Shown here in pieces: positions 33,704 through 42,567 of a stretch of DNA of 64,000 nt. Below the pieces are notes generated by a model, which did not search any database, was not told the DNA's origin, and saw nothing but the letters and a program-made list of their open reading frames with translations. A program made the position numbers and the translations under genes. Every line of letters starts with the position of its first letter. Position 1 is the stretch's first letter. The stretch covers positions 62,001 to 126,000 of the forward strand of contig NZ_CP102629.1 of NCBI RefSeq assembly GCF_024721585.1, read 5' to 3'. Source of the DNA: Sphingomicrobium aestuariivivum. GTDB taxonomy: Bacteria; Pseudomonadota; Alphaproteobacteria; Sphingomonadales; Sphingomonadaceae.

Positions 33704-35545
33704 ATGTCAATAAGAAGGCTGCCGAATTCCCTGATCGACAGGATCGCTGCGGGCGAGGTTGTCGAACGTCCCGCGAGCGCCCTGAAAGAACTCGTGGAAA
33801 ACGGTTTGGATGCAGGCGCGCGGCGCATTCGTGTCCAGCTAGAGGGCGGCGGCACGACCCGTATCCTCGTCGAAGACGACGGCCATGGCATGGACGCCGC
33901 CGACATGCGCCTCGCGCTCGAGCGGCACGCCACCTCCAAGCTGCCCGACGAGGCGATCGAGGACGTCGAGAGCTTCGGCTTTCGCGGCGAGGCGCTGCCT
34001 TCCATCGCCAGCGTGTCGCGCTTCACGATCGAGAGCCGCGCGGCGGGTGGGGAGGGCTGGCGGCTCGTCACCGACCATGGGCAGCGGGTCGAGGATGCGC
34101 CGGCCAGCGTGCCGCCCGGCACCCGCGTCACCGTCGAGGAGCTGTTCGGCAAGGTGCCCGCACGGCGCAAGTTCATGCGTAGCCCCCGCGCCGAATATCA
34201 GGCCGCGCTGGACGTGATGCGCCGCCTCGCGATGGCGCGCCCCGACGTCGCCTTCCGCTTCGAGCATGACGGGCGCACGATCATCGCGGTGCAGCCGCAG
34301 TCGGCGCCCGAACGTGTCGCCGCGCTGCTCACCCCCGAGCTGGCGAAGAATGCCGTCGGGGTCGACCACCAGCGTGGCGAGCTCCGGCTCGAGGGGGTAG
34401 TGTCGCTGCCCACCTTCAACCGCGGCATGGGCGACCAGCAATATCTGTTCGTCAACGGCCGCCCCGTGAAAGACAAGCTGCTGACCGGCGCGCTGCGCGG
34501 CGCCTATCGCGACCTGATCGCGCGCGATCGCCACCCGATCGCCGCGCTGTTCGTCAGCTGCCCGACGCAGGAGGTCGACATCAACGTCCACCCCGCCAAG
34601 ACCGAAGTGCGTTTTCGCGACGCGCAGGGCGTGCGCGGGCTGATCGTCGGCGGTGTGCGGCGCGCGCTCGAGGAAGCGGGGCATCTATCGGCGGCGCGCG
34701 ACCAGCATGCGCAGCCCGCCAACTGGCAGGTCGAAGGGCAGCCGATGGCCCCGGGGGCGGGCGATCTCGCCCCGCCGCCGCTCGCGCCGTCTCCCATGCC
34801 GCAGCCGCTGCCGCAGGGCACCGGCGTGCCGTCCCACGTCCGCGATTTTCGCGCCGACTATGCCGCGCCGACGGGGCGCAACGACGGGCTCGCCGCGATC
34901 ATGGCTGCCGCCCCGCTCGCCCGCGCAGAGGCCGCCGAGGCGCCCGTGCCCGAGGCGAGACGCCACCCGCTCGGCGCCGCGCGCGGCCAGATCGCTGCCA
35001 CCTATGTCGTCGCCGAGGCCGAGGACGGGCTCGTCATCGTCGACCAGCATGCCGCGCACGAGCGCCTCGTCCTCGAGGCGATGCGGAAAGCGCGCGAAGG
35101 GCAGGGGGTGGCCAGCCAGCCATTGCTCATCGCCGAACCGGTCGAACTGGACGAAGCCGATTGCGAACGGCTCGAGGAAGCCGCCCCAGACCTTGCCAAG
35201 GTCGGGCTCGAGATCGAGCGCTTCGGCCCCTCGACCATGCTGGTGCGCGCCACTCCCGCGCCGCTCGGCGACAAGGTGAAGGCGCCGCAGCTCCTTGCCG
35301 ACATCGCCGCCGAACTGGCCGAACTAGGCGCCGCGCCGACGCTCCAGGACCGGCTCGACCTCGTCGCGGGTACCATGGCCTGCCACGGCTCGGTCCGCGC
35401 GGGGCGCATCCTCTCGGTCCCCGAGATGAACGCGCTCCTCCGCCAGATCGAGACCACCCCCCATTCGGGCCAGTGCAACCATGGCCGGCCGACCTGGGTA
35501 AAGCTCGCCCTCGGCGATGTCGAAAAACTGTTCGGGCGGCATTAG
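33704..35545 (+). CDS. mutL: DNA mismatch repair protein MutL
   Basis: A 613-residue protein. The N-terminal GHKL ATPase domain has KELVENGLDAGA (about 28-39, with Gly where Ser is usual), DGHGM (about 62) and FGFRGEALPSI (about 95). A Pro/Ala-rich linker (about 335-410) leads to the C-terminal dimerisation domain. This contains DQHAAHERLVLE (about 446-457), fitting the metal-binding endonuclease motif DQHA..E....E, plus CHG and CNHGRP elements. The protein therefore looks like an endonuclease-type MutL, as in bacteria without MutH. It is divergent from mreB. Confidence 0.96.
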   Translation: MSIRRLPNSLIDRIAAGEVVERPASALKELVENGLDAGARRIRVQLEGGGTTRILVEDDGHGMDAADMRLALERHATSKLPDEAIEDVESFGFRGEALPSIASVSRFTIESRAAGGEGWRLVTDHGQRVEDAPASVPPGTRVTVEELFGKVPARRKFMRSPRAEYQAALDVMRRLAMARPDVAFRFEHDGRTIIAVQPQSAPERVAALLTPELAKNAVGVDHQRGELRLEGVVSLPTFNRGMGDQQYLFVNGRPVKDKLLTGALRGAYRDLIARDRHPIAALFVSCPTQEVDINVHPAKTEVRFRDAQGVRGLIVGGVRRALEEAGHLSAARDQHAQPANWQVEGQPMAPGAGDLAPPPLAPSPMPQPLPQGTGVPSHVRDFRADYAAPTGRNDGLAAIMAAAPLARAEAAEAPVPEARRHPLGAARGQIAATYVVAEAEDGLVIVDQHAAHERLVLEAMRKAREGQGVASQPLLIAEPVELDEADCERLEEAAPDLAKVGLEIERFGPSTMLVRATPAPLGDKVKAPQLLADIAAELAELGAAPTLQDRLDLVAGTMACHGSVRAGRILSVPEMNALLRQIETTPHSGQCNHGRPTWVKLALGDVEKLFGRH

Positions 35546-35707
35546 CGAAACCTTCCCGAAACTTTTCACTGTCACTTAAGTCCTGACATTCCAGCACCTT
35601 GTGCCAGCCTGTCGCGCAGATGAACCGGACCATCACCGGTGGTTCAGTCTCGTCTCGCGATGGCTTGGCCGAGGCAAAATTCCATCAGCATCACAAGGGA
35701 GTATTAC

Positions 35708-36334
35708 ATGCTGAAATCCGTTCTGGCCGCGAGCGCTGCTTTCACTGCGCTTGTCGCCGCCACCCCCGCCGCCGCGCAGATGGGCATGGTCCCCGGCGTG
35801 CCGACCGCGCCCTCGGGTCCGCGTATCGAACTGCAGGCCGGTTTCGAAGGCGACCGCGCCGACCTCGCTGGTCTCACCTATGAAGCCGACGGCAGCTTCT
35901 TCGCCGTGGCGGTGGGCTATGACATTCCCGTCGGCCCCGTCGCGCTCGGCATCGACTTCGAAGCCGGCCAGAGCGGTATCGAGAATGCCGTCGCCTACGA
36001 GGACTTCGACGGCTTCGTGACCGGCACGCTCGAAAATGACAGCGACCTCTATCTCGGCGGCCGCGTGACGCTGCCGGTCGGCCCGCTGTTCGATATCTAT
36101 GCCAAGGCCGGTTACAGCCAGGTCGGCACCATCGCCGACCTTACCATCGATGACGGCGTCGACCTGTTCAACGAGTTCATCGAGGACAAGGAAGACGGCC
36201 TGCGCGTCGGCTTCGGTGCCCGCTATTACATCATCGGCGGTGCCTATCTCGGCGGCGAATATCGCTACTCCAACTATGACGAGAGCGAGATCACCAAGCA
36301 CCAGGCGGTCGCCACCCTCGGCTACCACTTCTAG
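35708..36334 (+). CDS. Outer-membrane beta-barrel protein (opacity/OmpA-like porin family)
   Basis: The ATG at 35708 with AGGGAG upstream gives 208 residues with a clear signal peptide (cleavage after AAAQ, about 22). The mature chain shows alternating hydrophobic strands, GYDIPVGPVALGID, YLGGRVTLPVGPLFDIYAKAG and a final strand ATLGYHF ending in Phe, typical of eight-strand barrels. It has no OmpA peptidoglycan-binding domain. The upstream ORF extension from 35639 lacks a signal and is rejected. The gene is monocistronic, with a good terminator. Confidence 0.85.
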   Translation: MLKSVLAASAAFTALVAATPAAAQMGMVPGVPTAPSGPRIELQAGFEGDRADLAGLTYEADGSFFAVAVGYDIPVGPVALGIDFEAGQSGIENAVAYEDFDGFVTGTLENDSDLYLGGRVTLPVGPLFDIYAKAGYSQVGTIADLTIDDGVDLFNEFIEDKEDGLRVGFGARYYIIGGAYLGGEYRYSNYDESEITKHQAVATLGYHF

Positions 36335-36355
36335 GCTTCGGTCCGACCGGAAAAG

Positions 36356-36395
36356 CGCCTCTCCCGCCGCTCGTCGACGGGGGAGGCGACTTTTT
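36356..36395 (+). terminator. Rho-independent terminator of the outer-membrane protein gene
   Basis: An 11-base arm at 36356-36366 pairs with 36378-36388 with one G-U pair, followed by AC and five T residues. It starts 21 bases after the stop. Confidence 0.85.
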
Positions 36396-36439
36396 ATGCG
36401 CGATCTGTTATGACGCACCCGAAATTACGGGAGGCGAGC

Positions 36440-36640
36440 ATGCCCGACAGTGACCGTATCTATTATGCGCAGCGTGCTGCGGAGGAAATGGAGCTTGCCC
36501 AGAGCGCGGGTGATCCTGCCGTGATGGACGTCCATCGCCGCATGACCCGCCGCTATCTCGAGCGCGCGCTGGTGGGCGACCGCCCCGGCGACGAACTCGA
36601 CGACGAGGGCCTCGTCGGCGAGGCCGCACCGGTCGGCTAG
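36440..36640 (+). CDS. Small hypothetical protein (66 aa)
   Basis: The ATG at 36440 has GGGAGG six bases upstream. The protein is one amphipathic helical unit (YYAQRAAEEMELAQ; MDVHRRMTRRYLERAL) followed by an acidic tail. Small proteins of this helix pattern are frequent in sphingomonads, but I can give no function. Its TAG stop (36638-36640) overlaps the TAG stop of the convergent reductoisomerase gene (36637-36639) on the other strand. Confidence 0.65.
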   Translation: MPDSDRIYYAQRAAEEMELAQSAGDPAVMDVHRRMTRRYLERALVGDRPGDELDDEGLVGEAAPVG

Positions 36641-37608
36641 GACAGCCGCTCGATTTCTTCGCGAACGGCTTCGGCGGGATGCTCCCGGGAGCGCTCCCGC
36701 GCGCTCGACAGCAGCGGATAACCCTCGGCGGCTTCCTCCGCGAGCTGTGCGGCGAATTCGCCTTCGCGCACGCTTTTCATGATGTCGCGCATGCGAGTGC
36801 GCACATGGTGGTCGACGATTGCCGGCCCGCCCAGTACCGCGCCCAACTCGGCGGTATTGGAGATGACCTCGCGCATGCCCGCGATGCCGCGCGCCTCGAT
36901 GAGGTCGGCGAGGAGCTTCAACTCCTTGACGCATTCGAAATAGGCGACCTCTTCCGAATAGCCCGTCTCGACCAGCGTCTCGTAGCCCGCGAGCAGCAGG
37001 GCGGGCACGCCGCCCCACACCACAGCCTGCTCGTTGAACAGGTCGGCGACGCATTCCTCCTCGAAGGAGGAGGCGATGAGGCCCGCGCGCGCGCAGCCGA
37101 TCGCCTGCCCGTAGGCGAGCGCCATGGCCTTTGCATGTCCCGTACGATCTTCGGCCACCGCCCAGAGCCCGGGCATGCCCTTGCCCTCGGTATAAAGCTG
37201 CCGGAGCGCGGTCCCGGGGCCCTTGGGCGCGAGGAGGATGACATCGAGATCCCCGCGCGGCCGGATATGGTTGAAGTGCACGGCGAGCCCGTGACTGAAG
37301 CCCAAGGCGCTGCCTTCTTCGAGTGCGGGTTCGATGGTGCCGTAGATGCCGGTCATCAGCTCGTCGGGCACCAGCATCATGGTGAGCGCCGCGCCCTTCG
37401 GGGCCTCCTCGAGCGGCAGGGCGGTAAGCCCGTCGGCGCGAACCTTGTCGAAACTATTGCTGCCCTCGCGCAGGCCGACCACCACGTCGACCCCGCTGTC
37501 GGCGAGGTTGAGCGCCTGCGCACGGCCCTGGTTGCCATAGCCGATGATGGCGATCCGTTTGCCGGTAAGCGGGGCGGGATCGATGGCGTCGTCGCTGATG
37601 ATATCCAT
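36637..37608 (-). CDS. ilvC: Ketol-acid reductoisomerase (IlvC) homologue, divergent
   Basis: The ATG at 37608 gives 323 residues; the 769-residue frame above it reads through miaA and serB and is not real. The N-terminal Rossmann motif IIGYGNQGRAQALNL (about 21-35) and phosphate loop GLREGSNSF (about 45) fit NADPH binding. Catalytic motifs SHGLAVHF (about 105), the D and E of ADLFNEQAV (about 187-195), YFECVKELKL (about 220-229) and ISNTAE (about 246) are kept. It should convert acetolactate to dihydroxyisovalerate in Val/Leu/Ile synthesis. It diverges from standard KARI in several conserved positions (for example NHI for GQI). It is cotranscribed with miaA (11-base gap). Confidence 0.82.
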   Translation of the reverse strand: MDIISDDAIDPAPLTGKRIAIIGYGNQGRAQALNLADSGVDVVVGLREGSNSFDKVRADGLTALPLEEAPKGAALTMMLVPDELMTGIYGTIEPALEEGSALGFSHGLAVHFNHIRPRGDLDVILLAPKGPGTALRQLYTEGKGMPGLWAVAEDRTGHAKAMALAYGQAIGCARAGLIASSFEEECVADLFNEQAVVWGGVPALLLAGYETLVETGYSEEVAYFECVKELKLLADLIEARGIAGMREVISNTAELGAVLGGPAIVDHHVRTRMRDIMKSVREGEFAAQLAEEAAEGYPLLSSARERSREHPAEAVREEIERLS

Positions 37609-37619
37609 GACTCTCGTCC

Positions 37620-38552
37620 TTAAGCTGCGGGGGCAAGCAGGGCTAGGGCGCGGGCCAGCGCGTCCTCGCAATCGAGCGGATCGGTGAAGCGCGGCCAGTC
37701 GCCGGGCGGCTGGCGGCGAAACCACGTATATTGCCGCTTCATATATTGGCGCGTGGCGAGCTGGCCCGCGGCGATTGCCTCGTCGAGGCCAATGTCGCCA
37801 GACAGGTATGCCGACAGTTCGGGCACGCCGATCGCGCGCATGACGGGAAGCGCGGGATCGAGCCCGCGGGCAAGCAGCGTCTCGACCTCTTCCACCGCGC
37901 CCTGTTCCACCATCGCCGCGAAGCGCCGGTCGCAGCGGGCGGCAAGCCAGTCGCGGGGCGGCAGGAGGAGGAGCGGGCGCAAGGCCACTTCGTCGCCGAT
38001 GCCGCCCTCCTTGCGCGCCTGCCAGTAGGAGAGGGGGTGACCGGTCGAACGGACCACTTCGAGCGCGCGGGCGATGCGGAGGCTGTCGCCAGGGTTGAGC
38101 CGCGCCGCTGCCACCGGATCTTCCTGTTCGAGCGCTGCGTGATTGTCCGCCGTTTCCGCTTCGCGGATGGCGGCGCGGATCGCGGGGTCGATGTCGGGAA
38201 CGGGCGCGATGCCGTCGAGCAGGGTGCGCAGGTAGAGCCCCGTCCCGCCGACGAGGATGGGCAGCTTGTCGGCCGCATGCGCCGCCGCGATCTCGTTTTT
38301 CGCCAGCGTCGCCCAGTCGGCCGCCGAGCAGGGCTGCGCGCCGTCGCGAACGCCATAGAGGCGGTGCGGCGCGCGCGCCTGTTCCGCCGCGTCGGGGCTG
38401 GCGGCAAGCACCGACAGGTCGGCATAGATTTGCGCGCTGTCGGCGTTGATGACCACACCGTCGTCGGCCTCGGCAAGGCGCAGCGCCAGTTCGGACTTGC
38501 CGCTGGCGGTCGGACCCGCGATGAGGGCGAGAGGAGAAAGAACCTTGGCCAT
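37620..38552 (-). CDS. miaA: tRNA dimethylallyltransferase MiaA
   Basis: The ATG at 38552 gives 310 residues with P-loop [12 protein letters not shown] at about 11-22. Other family landmarks are [12 protein letters not shown] (about 33-44), [14 protein letters not shown] (about 98) and [15 protein letters not shown] (about 272-286). The enzyme adds a dimethylallyl group to A37 of tRNAs reading UNN codons. Its start region overlaps the start region of serB on the opposite strand by eight bases. The downstream partner is the reductoisomerase gene. Confidence 0.95.
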   Translation of the reverse strand: MAKVLSPLALIAGPTASGKSELALRLAEADDGVVINADSAQIYADLSVLAASPDAAEQARAPHRLYGVRDGAQPCSAADWATLAKNEIAAAHAADKLPILVGGTGLYLRTLLDGIAPVPDIDPAIRAAIREAETADNHAALEQEDPVAAARLNPGDSLRIARALEVVRSTGHPLSYWQARKEGGIGDEVALRPLLLLPPRDWLAARCDRRFAAMVEQGAVEEVETLLARGLDPALPVMRAIGVPELSAYLSGDIGLDEAIAAGQLATRQYMKRQYTWFRRQPPGDWPRFTDPLDCEDALARALALLAPAA

Positions 38553-39384
38553 TGCCACGCTGATAGCAGCCGGACCGCTCGATGCCAGCCGCGTCGACAT
38601 GCTGGCGACCGAACTGGCCGCCGCCACCCAGTGGCAGGGCAGTCGGACCGCCGTGCGGATGACGACCGGTCATGACGTTGCCGCGCTGCGCGAGGCACTG
38701 GACGGGCTCGAGGCGATCGACGCCATCGTCCACGACCATGAGGGGCCACCCGCCCTCTTCCTTGCCGACATGGACAGCACCATGATCGGGCAGGAATGTA
38801 TCGACGAACTGGCTGCCGAGGCTGGGGTGGGCGACCGTGTCGCCGAGATCACCGAGCGGGCGATGCAGGGCGAACTCGACTTCGAAGGCGCGCTGCGCGA
38901 ACGGCTGGCCCTTCTCGAAGGGCTCGACACGGCCGTGATCGAGCATCTCCTCGCCACGCGGATCGTCCCCAATGCGGGCGCGCGCGATCTCGTTCAGGGG
39001 CTCAAGGCGGCGGGAACGCGGACCGTGCTGGTCTCGGGGGGCTTCACCGCCTTCGCCGATCCCGTTGGACGCGCGCTTGGCTTCGACCGCGTCGTCGCCA
39101 ACCGGCTCGAGGTCGTTAACGGCAGGCTGACCGGCGGGGTCGACGGGCCGATCGTCGACGGCGCGGTCAAGCGCGCCGTGCTCGTCGAGGAACGCGCCGC
39201 GCGGTCAGGGCCGGTGGTCGCGATCGGCGATGGCGCCAACGACCTGCCGATGCTCGGCGAAGCCGATCTCGGCATTGCCTATCGCGCCAAGCCCAAGGTG
39301 GCCGCCGCCGCCGATGCGCGGCTCGACCATGGCGATCTCGAAAGCCTGTTGTGGAGCCTCGCCCCTCAGGGCTTGAGCGCGTAG
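38545..39384 (+). CDS. serB: Phosphoserine phosphatase SerB
   Basis: I take a TTG at 38545 as start because AGGAG sits eight bases upstream; it yields 279 residues. An upstream ATG start (38446 or 38521) would run far into miaA. The N-terminal about 75 residues are an ACT-like region. The HAD phosphatase core follows, with nucleophile motif [10 protein letters not shown] (about 77), VSGGFTAFA (about 170) and [10 protein letters not shown] (about 230). It makes serine from phosphoserine. It is divergent from miaA, and its last 19 bases overlap the 3' end of the convergent Sel1-SPOR gene. Confidence 0.93.
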   Translation: MAIATLIAAGPLDASRVDMLATELAAATQWQGSRTAVRMTTGHDVAALREALDGLEAIDAIVHDHEGPPALFLADMDSTMIGQECIDELAAEAGVGDRVAEITERAMQGELDFEGALRERLALLEGLDTAVIEHLLATRIVPNAGARDLVQGLKAAGTRTVLVSGGFTAFADPVGRALGFDRVVANRLEVVNGRLTGGVDGPIVDGAVKRAVLVEERAARSGPVVAIGDGANDLPMLGEADLGIAYRAKPKVAAAADARLDHGDLESLLWSLAPQGLSA

Positions 39385-40346
39385 CAGGCCTGCCCGCGCG
39401 CCTCGAGCGCCGCGCAGGCGCGCTCGGCGCTCGCCATGCTGGCAAAGCCGGTGATGCGAAGCCGGGTCACGCCGCCGCCTTCGACATAGGCGGGGGATTT
39501 TCCGGCCAGCGCGGGCATGTCCTTCACCCGGTCGTAAAGCGACTGCGCCGCACCGCCGCGCGAGAAGGCACCGAGCTGCACCGCATAGGCGCCGCTCGTC
39601 GTGGCTGCGGGCTTGGACGCCGGTTTCGCCGTGGTGGCGGGGCGAGGCGCTTCGACTGTCTTGCGCGAGGGGGCTGGTGTCGCGGCGGGGGCCGCCGGTT
39701 TCGGTGCCGGACGGGGCTCGGCGGACGGGGCAACCGCGACCTCGGCGGGCGGGCTCAGGACTTCGGCCAGCTCGCGCTCGCCGCTCGCCAGCGCCTGCGC
39801 CAGCGCAACGCCCTCGCGCCGCGCATCGACCGAAAGCAGCTTGTCCATCTCGGCGAGCGTGGTGCGCGCCGGCGCGAGATCCTTGGCGGCCGCCCGGCTG
39901 ACGAGCGCGTAACCCGTCACCATGTCGCGGGTCAGCGGCTCGCCGTTGAACAGCGCGGTGCCGTAGACGAGCATCGCGCGCGGCTCGCCCGCATCGGCGG
40001 CGCCGCGCAGCCAGCGCAGCCCCTCGGCACGGCGCCCCTCGCCATAGAGCATGAGCCCCAGATTGGTGCGCGCGCCGGTATGGCCCTGCCTTGCGGCGCG
40101 CTCGAACAGCGTGGCCGCCCGTGCCGCATCGCGCTGCACGCCGCGGCCGAGGCGATAGGCCTGGCCGAGATTGAACAGCGCGTCGCGGTCGCCCGCCTCG
40201 GCCAGCGGCGCCCATAGGGCGATGGCGCGACCATGCTCGCCCGCCTGCCAGGCGGCGATGCCTTTGGCGACGTCGCCCGCTGGGGCGGGAGGCGCGGCGG
40301 GCGCTGCAAGGGCGATGAGGAAGGCGGAAAAAATCGGAACCGTCAT
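39366..40346 (-). CDS. Sel1-repeat protein with C-terminal SPOR domain
   Basis: A 326-residue exported protein (signal peptide about 1-22). The start is 40346 or the in-frame ATG at 40355. Sel1-like TPR repeats cover about 25-150 (ALFNLGQAYRLGRGV, ARTNLGLMLYGEGRR). A Pro/Ala-rich linker follows (about 205-255), then a SPOR domain (about 258-325, YAVQLGAFSRGGAAQSLYDR ... LRITGF). SPOR domains bind denuded glycan at division septa. The gene is divergent from the parA-like gene, which is followed by a second TPR-SPOR protein, so these may form one functional group. Confidence 0.85.
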   Translation of the reverse strand: MTVPIFSAFLIALAAPAAPPAPAGDVAKGIAAWQAGEHGRAIALWAPLAEAGDRDALFNLGQAYRLGRGVQRDAARAATLFERAARQGHTGARTNLGLMLYGEGRRAEGLRWLRGAADAGEPRAMLVYGTALFNGEPLTRDMVTGYALVSRAAAKDLAPARTTLAEMDKLLSVDARREGVALAQALASGERELAEVLSPPAEVAVAPSAEPRPAPKPAAPAATPAPSRKTVEAPRPATTAKPASKPAATTSGAYAVQLGAFSRGGAAQSLYDRVKDMPALAGKSPAYVEGGGVTRLRITGFASMASAERACAALEARGQACYALKP

Positions 40347-40363
40347 GCTTACCATTTCGCTAC

Positions 40364-40380
40364 CATATCCGTTTGATATG
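40364..40380. promoter_or_regulatory. Inverted repeat in the Sel1-SPOR/parA divergent promoter region
   Basis: CATATC and GATATG, separated by five bases (CGTTT), form a perfect 6-5-6 palindrome midway between the two divergent genes. It is a candidate operator, possibly for the ribbon-helix-helix protein encoded at 41292. There is no experimental or comparative support here. Confidence 0.35.
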
Positions 40381-40532
40381 ACGTCACTAAGTGCTCGGCC
40401 GCACAGTGCCACAATGTCGGCCCGATGCAAGCGGGCGCACAACACCCACAAAGCGTTAACCAGATTTTAGTGCCCTTCAGGCCAATTGGCAGGAACACGA
40501 AACATTCGTCCAATTCCGGCGAGGGGAAAATA

Positions 40533-41267
40533 ATGCGCGTTCTGGCTATGGCATCGCAGAAGGGTGGCTCGGGGAAGACCACCGTTTCGGGCCACCTGGC
40601 TGTTCAGGCCCAGCGGGCCGGACACGGTCCGGTCTGTCTTATCGACATCGATCCGCAGGGCTCGCTTGCCGACTGGTGGAACGAACGTGAAGACGAGATG
40701 CCTGCCTTCGCGCAGACCACCGTCGCCCGTCTCGCCTCGGACCTCGAAGTGCTGCGCCAGCAGGGCTTCAAGCTGGCGGTGATTGACACCCCGCCCGCGA
40801 TCACCATGGCGATCCAGTCGGTCATCGCGGTGGCCGAGCTGGTCATCATCCCGACCCGCCCGAGCCCGCACGATCTTCGCGCCGTCGGCGCCACCGTCGA
40901 CCTGTGCGACCGCGCCGGCAAACCCGCCATCTTCGTGGTGAACGCCGCGACCCCGAAGGCCAAGATCACCTATGAAGCGGCGGTCGCGCTGTCGCAGCAT
41001 GGCACGGTCGCGCCGGTCACGGTCCATCACCGCACCGACTTCGCCGCCTCGATGATCGACGGCCGTACCGTCATGGAAATCGACCCCGAGGGCCGCTCGG
41101 CACAGGAGATCACCGAGCTGTGGTCCTATGTCGCGGACCGTCTCGAAAAGAACTTCCGCCGTACCGTCTTCGCCGCCCCCAACGTGGGTGGCGCCGCTCC
41201 GGCGCAGGGCGGCCAGCCCGCCGCGCCGCGTCCGGTCGGTGGCTTCGGTCGCCGGGTCGTCGGCTAG
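40533..41267 (+). CDS. Orphan ParA/MinD-family ATPase
   Basis: The ATG at 40533, with GAGGGGAAAA upstream, gives 244 residues; the longer frame from 40425 lacks support. Deviant Walker A KGGSGKTT (about 10-17) with the signature lysine, Walker A' DIDPQGSLADWW (about 38-49) and Walker B VIDTPP (about 85) identify a ParA ATPase that would dimerise on ATP and bind DNA nonspecifically. The last about 35 residues are Ala/Gly/Pro-rich. There is no ParB gene or parS site nearby; instead an acidic RHH protein follows 24 bases later. This points to cargo or protein positioning rather than chromosome segregation. Confidence 0.9.
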   Translation: MRVLAMASQKGGSGKTTVSGHLAVQAQRAGHGPVCLIDIDPQGSLADWWNEREDEMPAFAQTTVARLASDLEVLRQQGFKLAVIDTPPAITMAIQSVIAVAELVIIPTRPSPHDLRAVGATVDLCDRAGKPAIFVVNAATPKAKITYEAAVALSQHGTVAPVTVHHRTDFAASMIDGRTVMEIDPEGRSAQEITELWSYVADRLEKNFRRTVFAAPNVGGAAPAQGGQPAAPRPVGGFGRRVVG

Positions 41268-41291
41268 AGCGCAAGGAGAGGAGCGATCACG

Positions 41292-42539
41292 ATGAATGCA
41301 CCAAAGGCATTCGCGTCGCTCTCCGGAGGCCTGCTTGCCCGCAAGGGTTCGGCCCGTCCGGCGATGCGCCGCCAGAATTTCGGCCAGGTCGGCCCCGGCG
41401 GTCTCGATGACCTCGGCTGGAACGACATGGGCTTCGAAGCCCCCGCCGCCCCCTCGAGCGAGGAAGGCGCGTCGGTCGAACATATCAACCGCAACCCGCT
41501 GTCGGGCCTGACCCCGTCGCAGCCGGTGGTCCACGACCACCAGGCCAAGCTCGCCGCCGAATATGGCGAGGGTGACGAGGACATGGGCGATTACGCCGAC
41601 GACGGTGCTGATCTTGACGATTCGACCGCGGAACTGTGGGATCCCGAAGCCGAGGGCGATTCGCCCAACGTCTTCGCGGGCCACCGCAGCGAAGCCAAGA
41701 AGGCCGACGCCTTCAGCGCGCCGATCCCGGCCGCCGAGGTCGAAGAGGAAGACGCCGTCGCCGAGACTCCGGCCTCGCGCCCGACCGTCTTCGACACGCC
41801 GCCCGTTTCGCAGAGCACCTTCGCTGCCCGTTCGGCCCCCGCCGCGGAACCAACCGCGTTCGATGCACCGGCCGAAGAGGTTGCTGCCGAGGAAGAAGGC
41901 GAGGCGCCCAAGCTGATGCGCACCGTCGCCGATCTCGCGCCGCTCACGGCCCAGCAGAAGAGCGAAGGCGGGGCATGGGGCGACGAGGAAGAGGGTGAAG
42001 AAGCCTACACCCCCGACATCGCGCAGGGCCTGTCGGGTGCCGACAGCTACGATGCCGGTGACGAGGGCGAGGACGAAGAAGATATCTTCGGTCTCGAGGA
42101 AGAAGCGACCGCCGAGGAAACGGCGGGCGACGACTTCGATCCCACCGTCAACAACCGTTTCGCCGCCTTCCTGTCGCGTCCGGCTCCGCAGCCGGTCTAT
42201 GAAGAGGAAGCCGCCGAAGAAGAGGAACTCGTCCTTGGTGCGGACATGCAGGTCGTCGACCCGCAGCCCGCCGCCGAAGCCGAAGCCTTTGCCGACAGTG
42301 ACGACAGCGACTGCAATGCGCTGTCCGACATGGATGTCGCCGAGGCCAAGGCCGGTGCCAAGGACAAGGCCGCCTTCACGCTGCGTCTCGATCGGGAGCG
42401 CCATCTCAAACTGCGTCTCGCCTGTGCCCTTACCGGCCAGTCGGCGCAGAAGATGGTGACCGAGGCGCTCGACCGCCTGCTGGGAGAGATGACCGAGCTC
42501 GACGAGCTGGTCGCGCAGGCTGGCGTGGAGACCGAATAA
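41292..42539 (+). CDS. Acidic, mostly disordered protein with C-terminal ribbon-helix-helix domain
   Basis: A 415-residue protein with AAGGAGAGGAG upstream of its ATG. Residues about 1-345 are highly acidic and low in predicted structure (many Glu, Asp, Ala and Pro stretches). The C-terminal about 60 residues (KAAFTLRLDRERHLKLRLAC ... MVTEALDRLL) form a clear RHH/Arc-type DNA-binding or dimerisation unit. It directly follows the ParA ATPase and would be its partner by position. It is not a ParB homologue. Similar layouts, a ParA plus a disordered adaptor, occur in protein-positioning systems such as McdAB. The function is inferred only. Confidence 0.75.
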   Translation: MNAPKAFASLSGGLLARKGSARPAMRRQNFGQVGPGGLDDLGWNDMGFEAPAAPSSEEGASVEHINRNPLSGLTPSQPVVHDHQAKLAAEYGEGDEDMGDYADDGADLDDSTAELWDPEAEGDSPNVFAGHRSEAKKADAFSAPIPAAEVEEEDAVAETPASRPTVFDTPPVSQSTFAARSAPAAEPTAFDAPAEEVAAEEEGEAPKLMRTVADLAPLTAQQKSEGGAWGDEEEGEEAYTPDIAQGLSGADSYDAGDEGEDEEDIFGLEEEATAEETAGDDFDPTVNNRFAAFLSRPAPQPVYEEEAAEEEELVLGADMQVVDPQPAAEAEAFADSDDSDCNALSDMDVAEAKAGAKDKAAFTLRLDRERHLKLRLACALTGQSAQKMVTEALDRLLGEMTELDELVAQAGVETE

Positions 42540-42567
42540 GGACCGATCAACCAGGGAAGGGTAGGTC

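Noticed and set aside
36637-38946. 769-codon frame covering ilvC, miaA and part of serB
   Set aside because: Only the last 323 codons match a protein family; the rest is out of frame with miaA and serB.
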